In this document: piece after piece, positions 22,517-34,059 of the stretch
How the letters are laid out: each line of letters begins with the position of its first letter
Position numbering within the stretch: position 1 is the first letter of the stretch
From: Antedon mediterranea
Taxonomy: Eukaryota > Echinodermata > Crinoidea > Comatulida > Antedonidae
Assembly (NCBI RefSeq): GCF_964355755.1
Contig: NC_092677.1
Span: forward strand, 6,331,001-6,391,000
DNA: 60,000 nucleotides
Direction of reading: 5' to 3'
Made by a program: the position numbers and the translations under genes
Notes under the pieces: model-generated
What the model was told of the DNA's origin: nothing
What the model saw: only the letters and a program-made list of their open reading frames with translations
The model's database searches: none

Positions 22517-23128
22517 TTAGTTAATTTTAGCCCTAAGCTCGTAAAATTGATTGTAGTATGGAAAACTAGCTTCAATACAATGAATGACATCGTCTGTCTT
22601 ATCAGATCTCGATGGCGCTTTTTTAGGTTTAGGTTAGGTGGTACTACTTCATATCTGCCAACTTTTAATATTACCTCATCTGTCGTAAATTTATTAAGTA
22701 ATTGTTTATATGACGAGAAAACCTTCTCAGGGTTGCGTATCAAAAAAGCATGTTTGTAACCCTTCGGCAGCATGTGCAGTGTTTCTGCATTTATTGCGTA
22801 TGACATGTCCTTAACAAATGTCACTCTTTTATCCGGATATTCGTCCTCTAACCTATCATCTTTAACGAATCCGAACGTTAAGTTCTCCGATTCCCATGGA
22901 TTGTCGCAGTTGACTACAGTGCAAGATGACACCTTGTTTATACTTTCTCTCATTTCTATGATATCAGTCTGGTTTGTCTTGTTGAAAGTCAGGCCTCACG
23001 AGGTAAGCAGCTATATATGGCTCATTTATGACCTGCATATCGTCTAGCTTGCCCATACATACTTGAAAAGCAGTGGATACACAGCGCGGAACACACCAAA
23101 GGAATACGCATGCTTGTTTTTCTGCCAT
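22517..23128 (-). pseudogene. Sulfotransferase-like copy 4, decayed
   Basis: Aligns with copy 3 from its start (MAEKQACVFLWCVPRC) to its stop, but is broken twice. A one-base shift near 22966 puts a TGA after FQQDKPD, and the following frame resumes at MRESINKV. Then about 110 codons are missing: the sequence jumps from EVVP to the segment before the C-terminal SFPYYNQ block, and the frame also changes there. The lost piece includes the DADDLLENPES and RQFCAFAGI modules. The 3' splice site before the ATG is kept. It lies about 1.3 kb upstream of, and divergent from, the trehalase gene. Confidence 0.92.
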
Positions 23129-23267
23129 TTCACTATCTAAAAAAAAAAAGCGTTTAGGCATTAATTGATTTATATCAATTATTTGATTTTGAAGAAAATA
23201 AACATTTTCCTTTTTTCCCAATTAATGCGCCCTCTATTGCGCATATTTAAATGTGTAATATAGAGGG

Positions 23268-23306
23268 CGTCATAAATGTTCATTCTATAAGCTCATAATA
23301 CGTAGA
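23268..23306. repeat. 39-bp perfect inverted repeat, left copy
   Basis: Starts CGTCATAAATGTTCATTC and is the exact reverse complement of 24732-24770, which lies in intron 1 of the trehalase gene. The sequence is not present at the matching site of unit A, so it was gained, or lost there, after the duplication. Confidence 0.9.
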
Positions 23307-24401
23307 ATATTAATAATATTAATTATGATTTCTTTCAGTCTTTTGTACGCACAAATATAAAGTAATAATATAGTACCAAATAATAGTAAAAACTAATCAA
23401 GTTCATTTGGAATATAAATAGTACAAAAATAAATATACAATAAACATTTTTTTAAACATACTTTCTCTCAAATATATAATTATCTTTTAGTTAAACAAAC
23501 AAATAATACTTTTTCATTACTTTTTAAAATGTGCTGTTTGCTAAAAACCTTAAGTCATCTAGGATTTCATTACACAGCTTTGAACCAGAATACCTGATAA
23601 AATGTTGTCCTATATTTTTGTTCTATAATTTGGTATATACACATTTTCTCTTACAAGTCTGTGACCTTGTTGAATAATGAAAATTAATATACCGTACGAG
23701 AAATATTTAGGAGTTGTCTCCAGAAATTTACTATGTAAACTATCATGAACAAAGTAGTGCGAAATACTGATACTGCTGATAAATATTTAAAATTTAAAGT
23801 TCTTTAAATAATAATGGTTGGTGCTAATATGTCAGAATAAGTCAATGTACGTATAATACGTTTTTGTGTTAGATATACTGGTTTTAAATGAGTTAGGCCA
23901 TTGTTTATGTTTATCTTCGTCGGCTTAGAGTCGTTTTTTATTATGATTTTAGGACTAATATTAATAATGTTCAATGTGTAGAGACATTGAGTCCAATGTT
24001 CGGCTTGAACAATACCGGAAGTTAATGAATAAGAAACGTTTAGGTGGTAACAATGCACAATCACTTTTATAACCGTTTAACCCAAGCCAAAAGTGTTTCT
24101 TTAACCGCAAAACATAAACGGGTTCAGGGCTTTACTATAGAGCTGCTGTACTGTACTCCGTACATAAATGATAAAGTGATAGTCATGTTGAATTATGAAT
24201 ATTTAAGTTTAGTTTGTAAATTACCTTTACCTACCTGTGTATTAGCACCAACCAAAACCGTGTCGTCTGACCCAGGGCGTTGTTATCTATAACATTACCC
24301 CTGCAATTGTTGAAACCATCAACTGAGCAAAGTTCAAGTTAATGGTTCTATCATTTTAATACTTCAATATGTGTGTTCTTTATCGCAGCTATAGACCTAC
24401 T

Positions 24402-27400
24402 ATGTTTTTTGTCTTTGCAGGTTTTGTAGGAATACTTCTTGTAAGCGTACCAATCGTGTCGACACAAGATATAGCAGATATTCCACCATGTGACAGGTAC
24501 GTGTTAAATCAAGAGACGTGATCGTGTCCAATTTTCTTCCGACACGTCCTGACGTACGCCTATATTTTATCCTAGTTTTAGCTTTAAAACTTGTAGAAAT
24601 AATAATTCTCAATGCCCCAAACTACTAACGAATATGACGTATGCACTTAGTATTAAAAAGGCTACTTACCAACACAACTCCAAACTAGTATGTCTATGTG
24701 TGTATGCTGATGTTGCGTTGCTCTGAATGTCTCTACGTATTATGAGCTTATAGAATGAACATTTATGACGTCACTAGATGTAATTTGACGATAAATAAAA
24801 AATAAGTTACTGACATTCTGAACCACAATATTCCACGGTTGATCTGAGTGACTTTGTGTATGATGTATTACCGTAGCCTACATGTTGAATACTCAACATA
24901 TCAGATTGTTGCACGTAGCTGGTAGCCTACGGTAGGCCTATTTGATACATTGTTTTCCATAGTTGTTATAATTAGTATATCAACAATGTGAACGCAAAAT
25001 TATTAGTACTAAATAAACAGTAGATAAGTATTGTAAACAAAATAATATAAACACACAAAGTATGGATTAGATATACTGTAGGCCTATTGATCAAATTGTT
25101 TTGATTGAGTAGTAAAGTAGTGTGTCAATCCAATTCTTGCAATTGAACTTTTCAGTTTAGTTTACTGTTCTGGACCGTTGCTAAAAGCCGCTCAGAATGC
25201 ACACATCCATGACGATTCCAAGACATTTGTTGACTTACAAATGTTAAAACCTGAAGGTAACAACACTTTTTTTCATGATTTTCTTTGTGATATTTTTTTT
25301 ATTCAAAGGGTCTTACGACCACAGAAAATAAACTTTTCTCTGTAAGATCCATTTAGGCAACACAACTAATATATTTGTGTACAACATTTGCTTTTAAGAT
25401 GAGGTTCTTCAAGCTTTTAATGACATGTATGATGATAATATGACATTGTTTGTAAATAAATATTTCAAAGGACCAGGAACTGAATTTGAAAAATGGACTC
25501 CAAGTGACTGGCATGAAAAGTGAGTATTTTAAACAATACTGTATAGAACAGTGGGATCAACTGTATTTTTTTTAAACATACGGATATGATAAAACATTAG
25601 CGCTAACTGTAAATATTTTTTTAAAGTCCAGACTTTCTGAAAAAGATTAAAGATCCGCAGCTGGTAGAATGGGCAAAAGAATTACATGGATTATGGAAGG
25701 AGTTGGGACGAAAGGTCAGGTTATTATTATTGTAAAATAATGTTCTGCATCGGTTAAATAAACTAATATTAATACTATATAGAACATGTGTGTTATTTAC
25801 TTTGATTCTGTTTCGGAATTGTTTGGTACCATCAGATAAAGAAAGAAGTGGAAAAGACACCTGGTCAATTTTCGCTAGTTTACGTTGAAAATCCGTTCAT
25901 AATACCAGGAGGAAGATTTCGGGAGTTTTACTATTGGTGAGTTTATCATCACCATCATTCTTTACATTCTTTCCTTTTGTCGATGTCCACCGTAAATCTC
26001 TATCTCTCTTTATGTTGTAATTGTATGTTGGTAGTGCCAAAAGTCTGAACTTGCAAACTTGCCAAACTTGTGTTAGCAAACTCTGGGATCACATGACTGC
26101 AAAGCACCCGAAGACTATTTTGATTCGTTCACGACGGGATTCACGAACCTCAATTTGCTAATCAATTTATTAGACTGAGCTTAGACATTTGGTAGTTCCT
26201 TGTTATTATACAGCTACCTCCTCGAAGTTGTTTTGGTGCTGTACTCAAAATACTCTAATTATACAGTAATCATTTCATTGGCAATTGTACCTTACAAGAA
26301 ACAATCTTTACATTATTCAATTTAGGGACTCGTATTGGGTTGTGAAAGGATTGCTTTTATCCGAAATGTACTCAACCGTTCGCGGAATGATATTAAACTT
26401 TGTTTCCATGGTAAAAAGGTCAGTACAATTTCCGTAATAACTGGAAAGGATAAGAAATTGTAAAATCATTTGCTGATTGATCAATTTGTATTCCGTTTCT
26501 GTAGTAGGTAAAATTTAGATCATCACATGTTTATCTTGATTCTAATATATGCTGTCGAAGGTTCGGCACATCTGAACATATTCACCTAAACACTTCGGTG
26601 TCAATCCAAAACAATAATCCGGAAAAGCAGTAGCCGGTATCAACTACTTAACAAATTGTAAAACGTTCGGCGTTTTCTCGAAATAGAGAATATTACATTG
26701 ACACCCATCTACTGTCTGTATCGTTGCCATTAATTTTAGGTATGGGTTCGTTCCTAATGGAGGGCGCGTCTACTTTGAAAAGCGCAGCCAACCGCCGTTT
26801 CTTATACCAATAGTTTATGAATATTTAAAAGCTTCAAAGGATATCCAGTTTGTGTCTGACATCATGGAGCATTTAGTGGAAGAATATAACTTCTGGATGA
26901 CGAACCGCAATGTGACAATCACTGTTGATGGTGCTAACTACACATTAAATAACTACAACGTAAAAATGGGTATGCCAAGGTAAGCGACTAATGTTTTTGT
27001 GTATACATTGGAAGAAAACTGAATTGAATCTTTGGACACTTTTAGAATAACCAGGAAATCTAGCAACAGGATGCTGAGATCAAAGGTTTTTTCTGTGGCT
27101 GCGACACGATCAGTTTCGTGGGAGTTTCCAGCACCATTTAAAAACTATTTAGTGCAGTGGATTCGGAAATGTATCTTTACAATTCATTTAATCTCCATCA
27201 CTGCTTGTTGCAGTGGTATTGTTATTGTCGGTGCTCTTACACAATAATACCTTACGTTTTAATTTTTTAGACCTGAATCGTATCGTGAAGATGTCGAAAC
27301 TGCGAATGGACTTAATAAAGGTGAGTTAACACCACTTTATAAAGAACCCTATACTAAAACTCAGTTTCTTATAAGTTAAAAGCATGTTTGAATATTTTTG

Positions 27401-29239
27401 TTTTCAGGCGGAGCCGCTGAATTGTTTTCTAACATAGCGTCAGCTTGTGAATCAGGTTGGGATTTTTCGAGTCGTTGGTTTAACGCTTCCAATAAACTTC
27501 GGTCAGCACGCACAAAGAATATTATTCCTGTGGACCTCAACAGCGTCCTGTGTAAAAACGAAAAGATTCTGTCAGATTTATTTTGGGAAGTCGGTAAGTG
27601 AACCGATTAAAATAATATTTATTCTTTGTTTTTTTAATTATAAGATTCGATGGTAAAAAATACGTTTATTTTTTAACATTCAGCCACCACTTCTATCTCC
27701 ACGCTGAGCTCCAGCACCATCGATATAGGCTCGGCAAGTTATTTACGGCTGTAACAAAAATAAGATGGTATTTAAATGAAGTGCAATGCATAAAAACGTA
27801 TACAGTATACAGCCCTCATTTTGAACACACCTATTCTGGGAAACGGCTATTCGAGGATATTTTCCATAAAACTAGGAGAAATATAATGTTTTAACACTAC
27901 GGCAAAGGTGGTGTATGGAAGTAGGCATTTTGGTCCTATCATTCATTTATTTCCTTGATTTCGGATAGTACATCCATATACAAACTAAAAAAAGAGAAAA
28001 AATAAATGTTATAGATTGTATTTGCCCAAACTGACATAAAAACGTACTTTATACCTTCTTAAATACTATGTCTAGTCAGCTTGGTGACTACTTTCGCGTG
28101 GTAAAAATGTTTAAAACATAATACATTAGGCCTATTCTATAAAATATGAAAAATATGTTATTGAAAATGTTCTACCTTACAGTGGTGATTACTCTATTCT
28201 TTTTTTTTGCTATATTGTTACCGTTATCAAAGGTGATGTGTCGAAGGCCTCAATGTACAGAAATGCGTACACACAGAGAAGAATTGCCATACAAGCCGTG
28301 CTCTGGAATAATGATGAAGGTTCCTGGTTTGACTATGACATAGAGACTAGCTCCTTGAACAATCAGTTCTTTGCGTCGAACATTGCTCCATGGTGGGCTA
28401 ACTGTTATGGTAATGGTTACGGGAATGCTGAAAAAGAGGAAAAAGTTCTCAATTATTTACAGGTATTTTGATGTGAATTTTAAAGTACAACTGAATATCT
28501 TTATTAGTCTAGGTTCTAGACGGTTTTGACTTAATAATTAACTCACTTCATCTTTAATAGAAAACTGGAGTGTTATCATACCCAGGGGGAGTTCCAACAT
28601 CACTTGTTAACACAACCCAACAGTGGGATTTTCCGAACGCCTGGCCTCCACTCCAAGATATGGTGATTGAAGCTTTAGGATCATCGTTACTAACAGAGGC
28701 TCGAGACACTGCAGAACGTCTGGCTCAGAATTGGACACTAACTAATTGGAGAGCTTTTCGACAAAGTAATGCCATGTACGAGAAGGTACAGTATTAACAC
28801 ATTTATGAGATTATTAAACTAAAACGTTAGTGCACAGATTTTATTCATTTTAATTTTATGAATGTTACCAGTCATTATTTTCAAAATTGTTATCATCATC
28901 AGTCTCAATAATAAATATGTCTGTCGCCATCTTGTGTTAATAAAGAATAGAATACTTCCTTTCTAGTTTAAGATAAACTATTTACAATTCATTTTTAATT
29001 TAAATTTAAAGTACGACGTCCGCAATCAGGGTGATCCAGGACATGGAGGAGAGTACGAAGTTCAAACAGGATTTGGATGGACAAATGGAGTGGTTTTGAC
29101 TCTATTAGATAGATATGGAAACATACTTGAAGCAGACGCCAAACAACCTGTGTCGTCTGCCCACACAAATAAAGTAGTCATAGAAACTGTGTACGCTTTG
29201 TTGATGGCCATTGCTATCATTTTTATTGGAATAATTTAG
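24402..29239 (+). CDS. TREH: Trehalase (GH37), 12 coding exons
   Basis: Hydrolyses alpha,alpha-trehalose to glucose. Exons read from splice sites and frame: 24402-24496, 25156-25256, 25399-25519, 25627-25714, 25836-25936, 26326-26418, 26740-26979, 27271-27320, 27408-27593, 28233-28462, 28561-28785 and 29012-29239. All introns are GT-AG and phases match throughout, giving 585 residues, close to the usual animal length. A hydrophobic signal peptide starts at MFFVFAGF. Signature 1 ([15 protein letters not shown]) is at 159-173 and signature 2 ([10 protein letters not shown]) at 456-465. The expected catalytic acid Asp315 is in [10 protein letters not shown] and the base Glu509 in YEKYDV. The glycine-rich lid reads GHGGEY (usually GGGGEY). 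The hydrophobic C-terminus suggests a GPI or membrane anchor. AATAAA at 29251 is a possible poly(A) signal. TTCTTTATCGCAG before the ATG could be a 5'UTR splice acceptor. Confidence 0.96.
24732..24770. repeat. 39-bp perfect inverted repeat, right copy
   Basis: Ends GAATGAACATTTATGACG and lies within trehalase intron 1. It is the exact reverse complement of 23268-23306. The interval between the two copies carries trehalase exon 1 and the end of duplication unit B. Confidence 0.9.
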
Positions 29240-29256
29240 TTTTTTTTATTAATAAA

Positions 29257-30778
29257 TTAATTCTTAATGTTCTATAAATGACATGAATATTACCAATTAT
29301 TTAAAACATAACAAATACTCACCGTAAACTTATATTTTTTTGGTTACATTTATTAGTGTGAGAATAATTATGATTATAAATGATGACTTAGAATCAACTA
29401 TTTAGACAAGCTTTTTAGAAATGTTTTATAGGCATATACATAATATACACTTTCGATTGTTTCTATATTCCAGTATTTCGTGTTCATCAACATATTAGTA
29501 GTTATAATAGTAGTGACTGTATTTCTATATACCGAGTCTAAAAAAAAATACTGAAGAAAAAATTACAGGATCTCAAGAATTAGGCGTAAATAAATACATA
29601 CAAATAAAAAGAAAACTAAAGAAACCTTGCTACATTCAATATCCGTATAGAAACAAGTACAGTATTGCCTTTAACCACATTACAGACCAGTAATTTATTG
29701 TTAGGCCTAATCATACTACATTACTAGTATCTATGTTTGTGGTACGTACTGTATTTAATTGAATCAGAATGTGCGTTACCAGCTCATCACTGCACATTTC
29801 AGACATTCAGGCGTGGAACCTAAAAGGTTGTTGATGGCAGACTTCCATCCATTTCACAGTATCTAAAGGTTAGGTCCTGTTTTACCTAGTTATTAAACAC
29901 GAAAATTTCTTTACGGTAAAGATACACATTTCAGTAAATTTCTATAATGATACTTTGCAACACATGGAGGAAAACATTAGAGAAATGCGGATTTTATAAA
30001 ACCCGTTGTTTCGTCATTCCAACATTATAACACCGCAAGGGAATGTAGATAATGTCTTGGTAGCGGAGCGTGAATAACAAAATATTGACAAGAACATTAG
30101 TCGAACAACAACCTTTTTTGAAACACAGAAAAACTTCTGCATCGGATACTTGTCCTATTATGTACATAAACAACATTTAGGGTGAATAAATTAACATATA
30201 TGCTGTATGCCTACCAAAAATCTTTTAATTATATTAAATATAGTTAAATTAAAAATGTATGGCTATACGTGAAAGATTGAATATTCAATCAAATGGAAAC
30301 CGTAACGAGGTGTATGAGCAGTTAATATGAACAAGGTAATGGCCATGACAGATATGCTCAAACAATATTTGCGTGACCATTAAATCAAATGAAAACGTTG
30401 AAATGTTCTCTTGTAAAAACAAAGAGCTTCGAATAATATATAATATGATAGAATCAACAAGTTGAACAATTAGTACCATCAAAATGATAAATCACCATTT
30501 GTATTTTGATGTTTGTAATGTGTTGTTACTAAATATTGTTTATGAGTTGGGATGGTGAGAAATGTCATGAGTTGAACAATTGACTGCTCCATTTTTAACG
30601 AGGCGGAGCCGAGTAGAGTTGTTTTATAACACATCTACCTTTATTCAATGCATTCAATCATCAACGAATCCTGCGCCCTTTCGGTTTGGCGTTTGGGGGC
30701 TGTTTAGGCACATAGAAGATTTAACAACTCTCCTTCATGTGATCCTGTCCTCCGCCATCCTTAGTATCTTATTGTGAG
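29257..30778. other. Intergenic 3' of trehalase, nothing recognised
   Basis: AT-rich unique-looking DNA. A GAGGCGGAGCCGAG motif near 30600 recalls the loop of the palindrome at 26-187 (GAGGCAACGCCGAG). No supported genes. Confidence 0.4.
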
Positions 30779-31000
30779 TCAGCTTGGTCCATTATTTGAT
30801 ATTGTTTTTCCAGTGTTTCTTGGGTCTTCTTCTTTTCCTCCCACCTGGCACAGTGCCTCGCACGCACGATTTAGAGCGGAGATCATCATGTCGATCATGT
30901 TCCAATGACTGGTCTTACTCTGCTTCGCACTTCGTTTGTTATTCGGTCTTTGTGATGTGATACCTAGAATCATCTGTAACATCTCATCTCAAAGCTTTGT
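30779..31000 (-). pseudogene. Decayed LINE reverse-transcriptase C-terminus
   Basis: On the minus strand, pieces typical of the end of a non-LTR retrotransposon ORF2 occur in order but in different frames: CYR and ILGITS, then a segment like DRITNEVRSRVRPVIG, then GTVPGGRKRRRPKKHW followed by NNI and WTKL before a stop. The basic G-R-x-x-RP-x-x-x-W pattern just before the stop is a known LINE landmark. Several frameshifts and an internal loss make it a dead fragment. Family (Jockey, RTE or relative) not resolved. Confidence 0.65.
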
Positions 31001-31074
31001 ATTTGTATCTCTAGTTTGGCTGTAACAATCAATGACTAAGTCCACTGAGAATATGTATATAGTACATTACTTTT

Positions 31075-31180
31075 AGTATTTGTCGCAGCCAGACATCCGA
31101 TCAAAGGACTTTTTCGAGTTCCTATCTTGGCAAGGGGAGCTCGGTGTTCTGTTGTTAGATTATATTGGTCCTGCCTGTAC
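31075..31180 (+). repeat. Unnamed dispersed repeat, copy 1
   Basis: Shares CGCAGCCAGACAT, GATCAAAGGACT and GTGTTCTGTTGTTAGATT with copies at about 48127-48306 and 48988-49170. This copy lacks the upstream TGTGGCTG half found in the other two. Confidence 0.65.
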
Positions 31181-34059
31181 TACTGTGGTGGTTACATACT
31201 GCTACAAAGCCTATGGTTCTCACTTGAACGACGCAGGTATCATTCATTAGAACTGTCGATTTTGAATGGCCAACTCACTTGCATTGAGCATACGTCGTTT
31301 CATGCACTACACTATCAAACTTTATGTGACAAAAACATGTGATGTGATTTTTTTGTCATATAAAGTTTACACTTTAGGATTGAAAATGTCACCGTGGTAT
31401 TTTTTTTTTCTTTTTATTTACCGGTAACGATGATTTTTTAAAACATTTATTTTTTTTAATAATTATCTACATGAGAATAATACATTATATAATCATAAAT
31501 CACTTTTTTTTTCCAATGAAATTTGTATTTGTAACAAATATCACTAATTATCACAAGTCTTTGGTATTGTATCTTGGCTAGTTCTGTGTAACTAGAACGC
31601 TTTATTGATGAATACATTTATATGATAAGCTATCTCTTATGTTATTGGATACTCCTCATTGAAAGTGTGGTTGGGGTTTTTTTGATCTAGGCCTACATAA
31701 CTTGTATTTGATCTTATCACTTTGTGATTATGAATCTCTTCATTAAATACTGTGCTGTCGTGCTACAAAGGTTCCTTCAGGCGATATATACACTTACGCT
31801 CGCTCGCAGAGATAACGCGTTACATTTTTAAATATCTAATGTTAATAAATTGTTAAGAATTGTAAGATATATAATTTACTAATACCATTTAAATTTATAA
31901 AAGTGGTTACTTAATTCTGATAAAATAAATACAATACAAATTTAAAACATTGGAAAAAAATATTGATGTTGTTCAAAGGGTTCTATTTTATAATAATTGA
32001 AAGAAATGTTAAATATGACTTAAATCTCATAAACCTTCCTTGAAATATATTTAGATCTTATTATTTAATTTATTTCTATTTTATATTGTAGTAATAATTA
32101 ATACGGTTTTATGTATTTTTTCAACGTCACAGCAGTTATACTCATTAAATCATCATGGATTGAACAAAGTATAATTTTACATATTCAGTTTCATTTTTTC
32201 ATGAAAATTGTTGTTTTTTTTTTTTACTTATTTGACGTAAATGAAAAGATTAGTTTAAGGTATAGTTGTTGTTTAATCATATAGAATAAAGATTGCTATA
32301 CGCAGATCGCTAGTTTCTACCGTGTCGAAATCTGTTAATTTAGATGTTCGTCCTCAAAATTGGCATTTTTACATCTATCTTTTATATTTTAAAATCTCGG
32401 TAGTGAGTCGCATTTTGGTGTCACTTTCCATGAGTAATGCGTTTAATTCCGTATGACGGATCTATCAAAGGGCAATATGCGTCAAGAGATTTTTTTCGAA
32501 ATACAACATGAGAATTGAGTAATTTACGTATAAACGATTGGCATTGGTAAATTATAACACGCGCCACGATAACGTAATTATATCACTTTTTAACAGTTTA
32601 ATAGCATACTTAAATAATAACGTTGGCAATGAATGATATAATCAAATTTGCTTCCTTTTCAGACAAATTTGAAAGAATCTACCTTGTCATTGCATTAGAC
32701 CTACATTTGGTAATGTTTTCGAGTTCGAGGCGATTTTACGGTCTTTATCAACGACTTTGGAGCCTATTTAGGACATACCAGTCTCGCGTGATCTTTATTA
32801 TCTTTGCAATAAGGTGATTAGAAAAACTATAGTATATTACATGTGAAATGATACATTAGAGAAAGTGTTTGATTATTTATTGATTTATTATAGCTTCAAC
32901 ATTTATAACCATCTATGCGATTGACCAGATTCGACTATTTCAAAACATTGGCAATAATCAATAGGCTAAATATGAGTTGAATGAATGAATGAATGAATAT
33001 GAATGAATGAATATGAATGAGAATATAATATTATTAGTTGAAAAAAAAGCTAAACATTATAGGCCTCTAATATATAATTTTTTCCCCCAAACGGCATGCA
33101 TAATCAACACATCAATGACAAAAAGAGTAAACTCAAGTGTATGCAAATTTATTAGATTTTGTGCCAGCAAGTGCGACTTCTTTAGGCCAGTGTAGGTATT
33201 GAAAATACAACAGTCTCCGTCTATAACTGCCAAAGTACTGCCTTTTTACACGGGTTGGTTTGCGGCCTGACCTTCGACATTTGATTTAAGATGAACAATG
33301 CGGCATGCAGATGAATTGAATACAAGTAGGCGTTTTTAAATGTTCTATCGTATTAATAGTATAAATATATAATACTCATTTTCAGTTTCAGATTAATATC
33401 CAGTGCCTCCGAAATACTGTATAGGCCTACTGTACTATTTCAGGCATCTGCCCATAGTTTTAGCAAACAACTCAGTGAGTACACTCATGATACTATAAAA
33501 TGAGCATACCATTGTTATTGCATTGCCCTTTTAGTTGGTCTATTGCTGGCCACCATATCACTGACCTTGAAAATACAGTAATGTTATCAGACATGCTCTA
33601 ATACCGTAGCTTTAATGAATAACAATAAGAGAATAATGATGAAATCAGTCAGGATTATTTCTAGGAATGGCAAACAGTCAATAAGATAGAATGACGTCAT
33701 TGCGAATATAAAACTTGTATAATTTAATTAAGATATCGATCATTTACGACTTACTATCAATTCAAAGCTACACTCATTGGATACCGATGCTGTATAACGC
33801 TATTTATAATTTTAAAATGAGCAACAGCAGAGCATGTTATGCAATTATGTTAGTTAATACAACCACAGTGTGTTTCGAGGTGAATGGAAAAGATTGTAAA
33901 TGGCAAATCAATTCTCAAAGCACAGCGAAACATGTACCTACTGTGTTGGGCCATTGGCTCATTGTTTCCCCTTGGACTATTTGCCAAATGTGTAGACGCC
34001 ACCAGTGTCTAACCTTACCAATTGTTTTTAATTTTTAACTTAAATTTGTCGTACATTGT
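31181..34059. other. Intergenic, low-complexity runs
   Basis: No gene is supported. A TGAA-type microsatellite lies at about 32978-33018. Frames of 60-110 residues here lack any domain-like pattern or splice context. Confidence 0.4.

Larger units (their letters stand above)
13935..23850. repeat. Segmental duplication, unit B
   Basis: The second copy of the tandem duplication, in the same orientation as unit A. It is longer because of three insertions at 14122-15338, 15774-17163 and 17801-21225, and it carries the decayed sulfotransferase-like copy 4. The insertion at 15774-17163 has a precise empty counterpart in unit A. Confidence 0.9.

Noticed and set aside
27594-28232. Longer open reading of trehalase exon 10 from an ATG at 28146
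   Set aside because: The segment before 28233 is hydrophobic T-rich intron sequence; the AAAG acceptor at 28232 restores the family alignment and phase.
33715-34038. 107-residue plus-strand open frame
   Set aside because: Compositionally random, ends at the start of an old tandem array, no motif.
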